From: Candidatus Heimdallarchaeota archaeon
GTDB taxonomy: Archaea > Asgardarchaeota > Heimdallarchaeia > JABLTI01
Direction: 5' to 3'
Assembly (NCBI GenBank): GCA_030671945.1
Contig: DAOVHJ010000165.1
Location: 1-6,270 of the forward strand
Length of the DNA stretch: 6,270 nt
Part shown: in pieces, positions 5,487-6,270 of the stretch
Position numbering within the stretch: position 1 is the stretch's first letter
Layout: each line of letters opens with the position of its first letter
The notes under the pieces: generated by a model
The model's database searches: none
What the model was told of the DNA's origin: nothing
The model's input: only the letters and a program-made list of their open reading frames with translations
Made by a program: the position numbers and the translations under genes

Positions 5487-6270
5487 TTACTTTAATTGTG
5501 CTTTGATTTTTTCAGCAGCTTCTTCTCGGAGTGGTCTACGTAAGACTTTTCCTACTGGACTTAGTGGTAATTCTTTGCGATATTCGAATTCCTTTGGCAC
5601 TTTATATGGTGCTAAAACAGATTTGCAATATGCTTTGAGTGTTTCGTAGTCGTGTTCAGGTGCCCCTTCAGAAGCAACTATTACAGCTTTTATAACCTCA
5701 TTTAGACTTTCGTCTTTGAATGGAATGACTGCTGCTAATGCGATATCTGGATGATCAATTAATGCTGTTTCAACATCTAGTGGCCAAACTTGATAACCAG
5801 AGGTAAAAATACAATCTTTCAAACGATCAACGATCGTGAAGAATCCTTTTTCATTCATTTTTACAACATCTCCGGTTTTCAGCCAACCGTCTTTTAGTAA
5901 TACATTTGCAGTTTCCTCAGGTTTCTTCCAATAACCTTTCATCACTTGAGGTCCTCTAACTAAAAGCTCACCTTCTTGAGTTAAACCGTCATCATCGAAT
6001 TCCTCTGGAATATCCTCGCCAGTGTTTATGTCAATGATTTTAGCTTCTGTGTTTGTAAGTGGCAAACCTATTCCAAATGCGCGTAATTTTACATCTATAG
6101 GATTAGCATGTGTTACGGGTGAAGCTTCTGATAATCCATATCCTTCAACAAGTAGAGCACCAGATTTTTCTTCAAAGTTTTCCATGACACTTACATGAAG
6201 TGCACTTCCACCTGATATACCACATCTTAAGGAAGACCAATCATATTCAGAGACTTTTGGATGTTCTGCA
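5487..6270 (-). CDS. Long-chain fatty-acyl-CoA ligase (AMP-binding, FadD-like), C-terminal part (5' partial)
   Basis: The frame stays open to the right edge, so the gene starts outside the window; the ATG at 6185 is internal. In the full enzyme a carboxylic acid is activated to an acyl-AMP with ATP and then passed to CoA. The visible 260 residues include SSLRCGISGGSAL (12-24), EGYGLSEASPVTHANP (42-57, motif A5), GELLVRGPQVMKGYWKKPE (100-118), the hinge region DGWLKTGD (127-134) and DRLKDCIFTSGYQVWPLDVE (148-167, motifs A7-A8), and PVGKVLRR near the C-terminus with the adenylation Lys (about 241). These match medium/long-chain acyl-CoA ligases. The protein ends normally. Chain-length preference cannot be told without the N-terminal half. 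It may serve fatty acid breakdown, which would be notable in an archaeon with isoprenoid lipids. Confidence 0.93.
   Translation of the reverse strand, partial: AEHPKVSEYDWSSLRCGISGGSALHVSVMENFEEKSGALLVEGYGLSEASPVTHANPIDVKLRAFGIGLPLTNTEAKIIDINTGEDIPEEFDDDGLTQEGELLVRGPQVMKGYWKKPEETANVLLKDGWLKTGDVVKMNEKGFFTIVDRLKDCIFTSGYQVWPLDVETALIDHPDIALAAVIPFKDESLNEVIKAVIVASEGAPEHDYETLKAYCKSVLAPYKVPKEFEYRKELPLSPVGKVLRRPLREEAAEKIKAQLK

Noticed and set aside
5347..5649. 100-residue open frame on the + strand
   Set aside because: It overlaps the start of ksgA and the C-terminal coding end of the acyl-CoA ligase, both strongly supported on the other strand. It has low-complexity content and no recognisable domain, so it is a shadow frame.
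6183..6185. ATG as the start of the acyl-CoA ligase
   Set aside because: The 28 codons before it continue in frame and encode the conserved SSLRCGISGG segment, so the gene extends beyond the window.

Overview
This AT-rich window looks archaeal. It carries a KsgA/Dim1 rRNA dimethyltransferase followed by a HemK2/Mtq2-type methyltransferase, a pairing known from archaeal genomes. Several genes have TATA-like boxes about 25-35 bases before the start, two genes look leaderless, others have Shine-Dalgarno sites, and T-rich tracts follow some genes. The mix of a SIRT6-like sirtuin, a thrombospondin-type-3 surface protein, an acyl-CoA ligase and tail-anchored orphan proteins would suit an Asgard-type archaeon. 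That lineage guess is inference; no marker here proves it.

Layout, left to right. The 3' end of a membrane-anchored surface protein with four calcium-binding type repeats (+ strand, 1-493) converges on a small ArsR-like winged-helix regulator (- strand, 531-824). Upstream of the regulator, on the same strand, is a sirtuin deacylase (903-1673). A 144-base divergent promoter region separates the sirtuin from a HAD-type phosphatase (+ strand, 1818-2582). The phosphatase converges, with six bases between stop codons, on a 54-residue single-span membrane protein (- strand, 2589-2753). Next is a 322-residue protein of unknown function with a C-terminal membrane anchor (- strand, 2830-3798). Then come the HemK2-like methyltransferase (3869-4480) and ksgA (4503-5363), both on the - strand and probably one operon led by ksgA. 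At the right edge is the C-terminal part of a fatty-acyl-CoA ligase (- strand, 5487-6270). A perfect palindrome followed by a T tract separates it from ksgA.

Functionally this is mostly housekeeping: ribosome maturation (KsgA) next to release-factor modification (HemK2), with sugar-phosphate or glycolate-type phosphatase, deacylase and acyl-CoA metabolism around it. There is no RNA gene, CRISPR array, insertion sequence or defence cassette that I can see, and no intergenic gap exceeds 150 bases. The least explained part is the adjacent pair of tail-anchored proteins at 2589-3798. I see no convincing evidence of an entirely new multi-gene system.
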